A stretch of DNA of 64,000 nucleotides, taken from assembly GCF_004022265.1 (NCBI RefSeq), contig NZ_SAVB01000028.1:1-64000 (forward strand). Reading direction: 5' to 3'. Every line of letters starts with the position of its first letter. Positions within the stretch are counted from its first letter, which is position 1. Origin of the DNA: Paenirhodobacter ferrireducens (GTDB taxonomy: Bacteria; Pseudomonadota; Alphaproteobacteria; Rhodobacterales; Rhodobacteraceae). Under the pieces are notes generated by a model. The model was not told where the DNA came from. It saw only the letters and a program-made list of their open reading frames with translations, and searched no databases. Shown here one piece after another: positions 62,609 to 64,000 of this stretch. A program made the position numbers and the translations under genes.

Positions 62609-63286
62609 ATGCCCCCCGCCCTTTGCCCCGATCTGAGTGCGATCGAGACCGCCACGCTTGGCCATTTCCTCACCGAAGGCTTCATGGCCCCGGCGATCCA
62701 GGCGCTGATCCCCGACCGGCGCATCTGGGGCCCGGCGCTGACCGTGCGGCTGCCGGGGGTCGACGGTTCGGCCCTGGTCGAGGCGCTGTCGATCGCCGCG
62801 CCCGGCGAGGTGATCGTCATCGATCGCTGCGGCGATCTGCGCCACGCCTGTTTCGGTGCGGTGACCGCTCAGGCCGCGGCGTCGCGCGGCGTCGCGGGGG
62901 TGGTGATCGACGGGTTCGTGACCGATCTTTCGGCGCTTCTCGCGCTTGGCCTTCCGATCTGGTGCCGGGGACGCTCGCCGGTCACCACGCGCAACCGGCA
63001 GATGGCCGGCCATGTCGGGGGAACGGTGACCTGTGGCGGCTCGATGGTGAGCCGTGGCGACATCATCCTTGCCGATGAAAGCGGTGTGGTGGTTCTCGAT
63101 CCCGCCACGGTGGCCGAGAACGCCGCCATCGCGCGCCAGATGCAGCATGCCGAAATCGACATCCTCCGCCGGCTGAAGGCGGGAGAAACCCTGAAGGCGA
63201 TCCAGGCCGAAACGAAGCCCGACGACGACGGGACGCGGCGCAGCCTTCTGAACCTGAGCTTCCGTCAACAGAGAGGACAACCATGA
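62609..63286 (+). CDS. RraA-like family protein (4-hydroxy-4-methyl-2-oxoglutarate aldolase type)
   Basis: A 225-residue protein of the RraA/HMG-aldolase family. The segments VEALSIAAPGEVIVIDRCGD, CFGAVTAQAAASRGVAGVVI and DGFVTDLSALLALGLPIW carry the family Asp and Arg that bind metal and substrate. Some members are aldolases or oxaloacetate decarboxylases and others bind RNase E. The ATG at 62609 has GGAG at the right distance; an earlier ATG at 62564 lacks one. The stop overlaps the next gene (ATGA). A role in splitting a hydroxy-oxo acid is inferred from the catabolic setting. Confidence 0.85.
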   Translation: MPPALCPDLSAIETATLGHFLTEGFMAPAIQALIPDRRIWGPALTVRLPGVDGSALVEALSIAAPGEVIVIDRCGDLRHACFGAVTAQAAASRGVAGVVIDGFVTDLSALLALGLPIWCRGRSPVTTRNRQMAGHVGGTVTCGGSMVSRGDIILADESGVVVLDPATVAENAAIARQMQHAEIDILRRLKAGETLKAIQAETKPDDDGTRRSLLNLSFRQQRGQP

Positions 63287-64000
63287 CCCCATCCCTGACG
63301 CAGATCCTGCTTTCGGGCGCCGCAGTCGCGATGCTGGCAACGCCGGTGCTTGCCGACAAGGCGAGCGACACGCTGAACGTCGCCTTTTCGCTCGAGCCCG
63401 AACCGCTCGACACCTACAAGATCGCCGGTCGCGAGGGGCTGATCCTCGCCCGCCACGTCTATGACGGCCTGCTCTACAAAGACATGGACAGCGGCACCTT
63501 CAAGGGCCTTCTGGCCGAAAGCTGGAGCCAGCCCGACCCGCTCACGCTCGAGTTCAAGCTGCGCCGTGACGTCACCTTCCACAATGGTGCGGCCTTCACC
63601 GCCGATGACGTGGTCGACACGCTGAACACCGTCATCAAACCCGATTACGGCACGCGCTACGCGATTTCCGTCGACTGGATCGCGCGCGTCGAAAAGGTTG
63701 ATGACTACACTGTCCGCATCCACATGGCGAAACCCTTCGCCGGCGCCTTCGAGATGCTGGCGGGCTCGCTGCCGATCTATCCGCATGCCTATTTCGACGC
63801 GGTCGGCTCTGCCGGCATGGCCAAGGCGCCGGTCGGCACCGGCCCCTATCGGCTGGTCTCGCAGGAACCCGGGGTGAAATACGTCCTCGAACGCTGGGAC
63901 GGCATCTCCCCCGAAAGCCCGAAGGCCGGGGCGCAGATCAAGACGATCGTCGTGCGCACCATGCCCGAGCTGAACACCCAATATGCCGAGCTGATGTCGG
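63283..64000 (+). CDS. ABC transporter binding protein, SBP family 5, cut by the window edge
   Basis: The first 239 residues of a periplasmic binding protein. A signal peptide (LLSGAAVAMLATPVLADKAS) is followed by NVAFSLEPEPLDTYKIAGRE, LLAESWSQPDPLTLEFKLRR, TFHNGAAFTADDVVDTLNTV and KAPVGTGPYRLVSQE. It is coupled to rraA by an ATGA overlap. A third peptide-type importer therefore begins here; its permeases should lie beyond the right edge. Confidence 0.9.
   Translation, partial: MTPSLTQILLSGAAVAMLATPVLADKASDTLNVAFSLEPEPLDTYKIAGREGLILARHVYDGLLYKDMDSGTFKGLLAESWSQPDPLTLEFKLRRDVTFHNGAAFTADDVVDTLNTVIKPDYGTRYAISVDWIARVEKVDDYTVRIHMAKPFAGAFEMLAGSLPIYPHAYFDAVGSAGMAKAPVGTGPYRLVSQEPGVKYVLERWDGISPESPKAGAQIKTIVVRTMPELNTQYAELMS

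Overview
The window is about 64 kb of GC-rich, gene-dense DNA. It looks like an alphaproteobacterium of the Rhodobacterales (Rhodobacter/Paracoccus type). The main reasons are an RpoE-ChrR singlet-oxygen regulatory pair with TGATCC-N18-TA promoters, the many ABC and TRAP importers, and frequent 4-base ATGA gene overlaps. I saw no tRNA, rRNA, CRISPR array or prophage. Species cannot be named from what is here.

Left part (1-13.2 kb). A decaying IS3-family element abuts a lipid/photo-oxidative stress locus. folE and a small membrane gene run rightward. rpoE-chrR-SDR runs leftward. A four-gene operon runs rightward: FAD oxidoreductase, DUF1365, a cyclopropane/furan fatty-acid type methyltransferase and a TspO-like membrane protein. 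All three transcription units carry a TGATCC-N18-TA promoter. The operon ends in an IS6-family element that supplies the last nine codons of its last gene. Behind it lie an IS5-family remnant and a serine-recombinase remnant, apparently nested insertions. Then come a second ECF sigma/anti-sigma pair with a secreted COG4315-type protein, and a ygiC/ygiB-like pair.

Middle part (13.2-36.3 kb). This is a run of uptake and catabolism modules, each with its own regulator. The first is a LysR regulator, a serine hydrolase, a proline iminopeptidase and a complete oligopeptide ABC importer. The second is a HyuA/HyuB hydantoinase pair with an NCS1 permease and a divergent AraC regulator. The third is a TRAP importer followed by a GntR regulator, an FAH-family hydrolase and an SDR. 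An amidase follows on the opposite strand.

Right part (36.5-64 kb). A full kdpFABCDE potassium system is preceded by an extra 27-residue membrane peptide. After an eroded IS256-family remnant comes a nitrate/sulfonate/taurine-type ABC importer fused in one operon to a two-cluster ferredoxin and a fumarate-reductase-like flavoprotein. Next is a second peptide-type ABC importer with an FAD-linked oxidase and an acetylpolyamine-amidohydrolase-like enzyme. The window ends with an M20 amidohydrolase, an ornithine-cyclodeaminase-like protein, a LysR regulator, RidA, RraA and a truncated third SBP5 gene. Similar ATAG...CTAT motifs lie ahead of three of these units, suggesting that the LysR protein ties them into one regulon.

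The least-explained pieces are the importer-ferredoxin-flavoprotein operon and the LysR-linked set with its polyamine-deacetylase-like enzyme.
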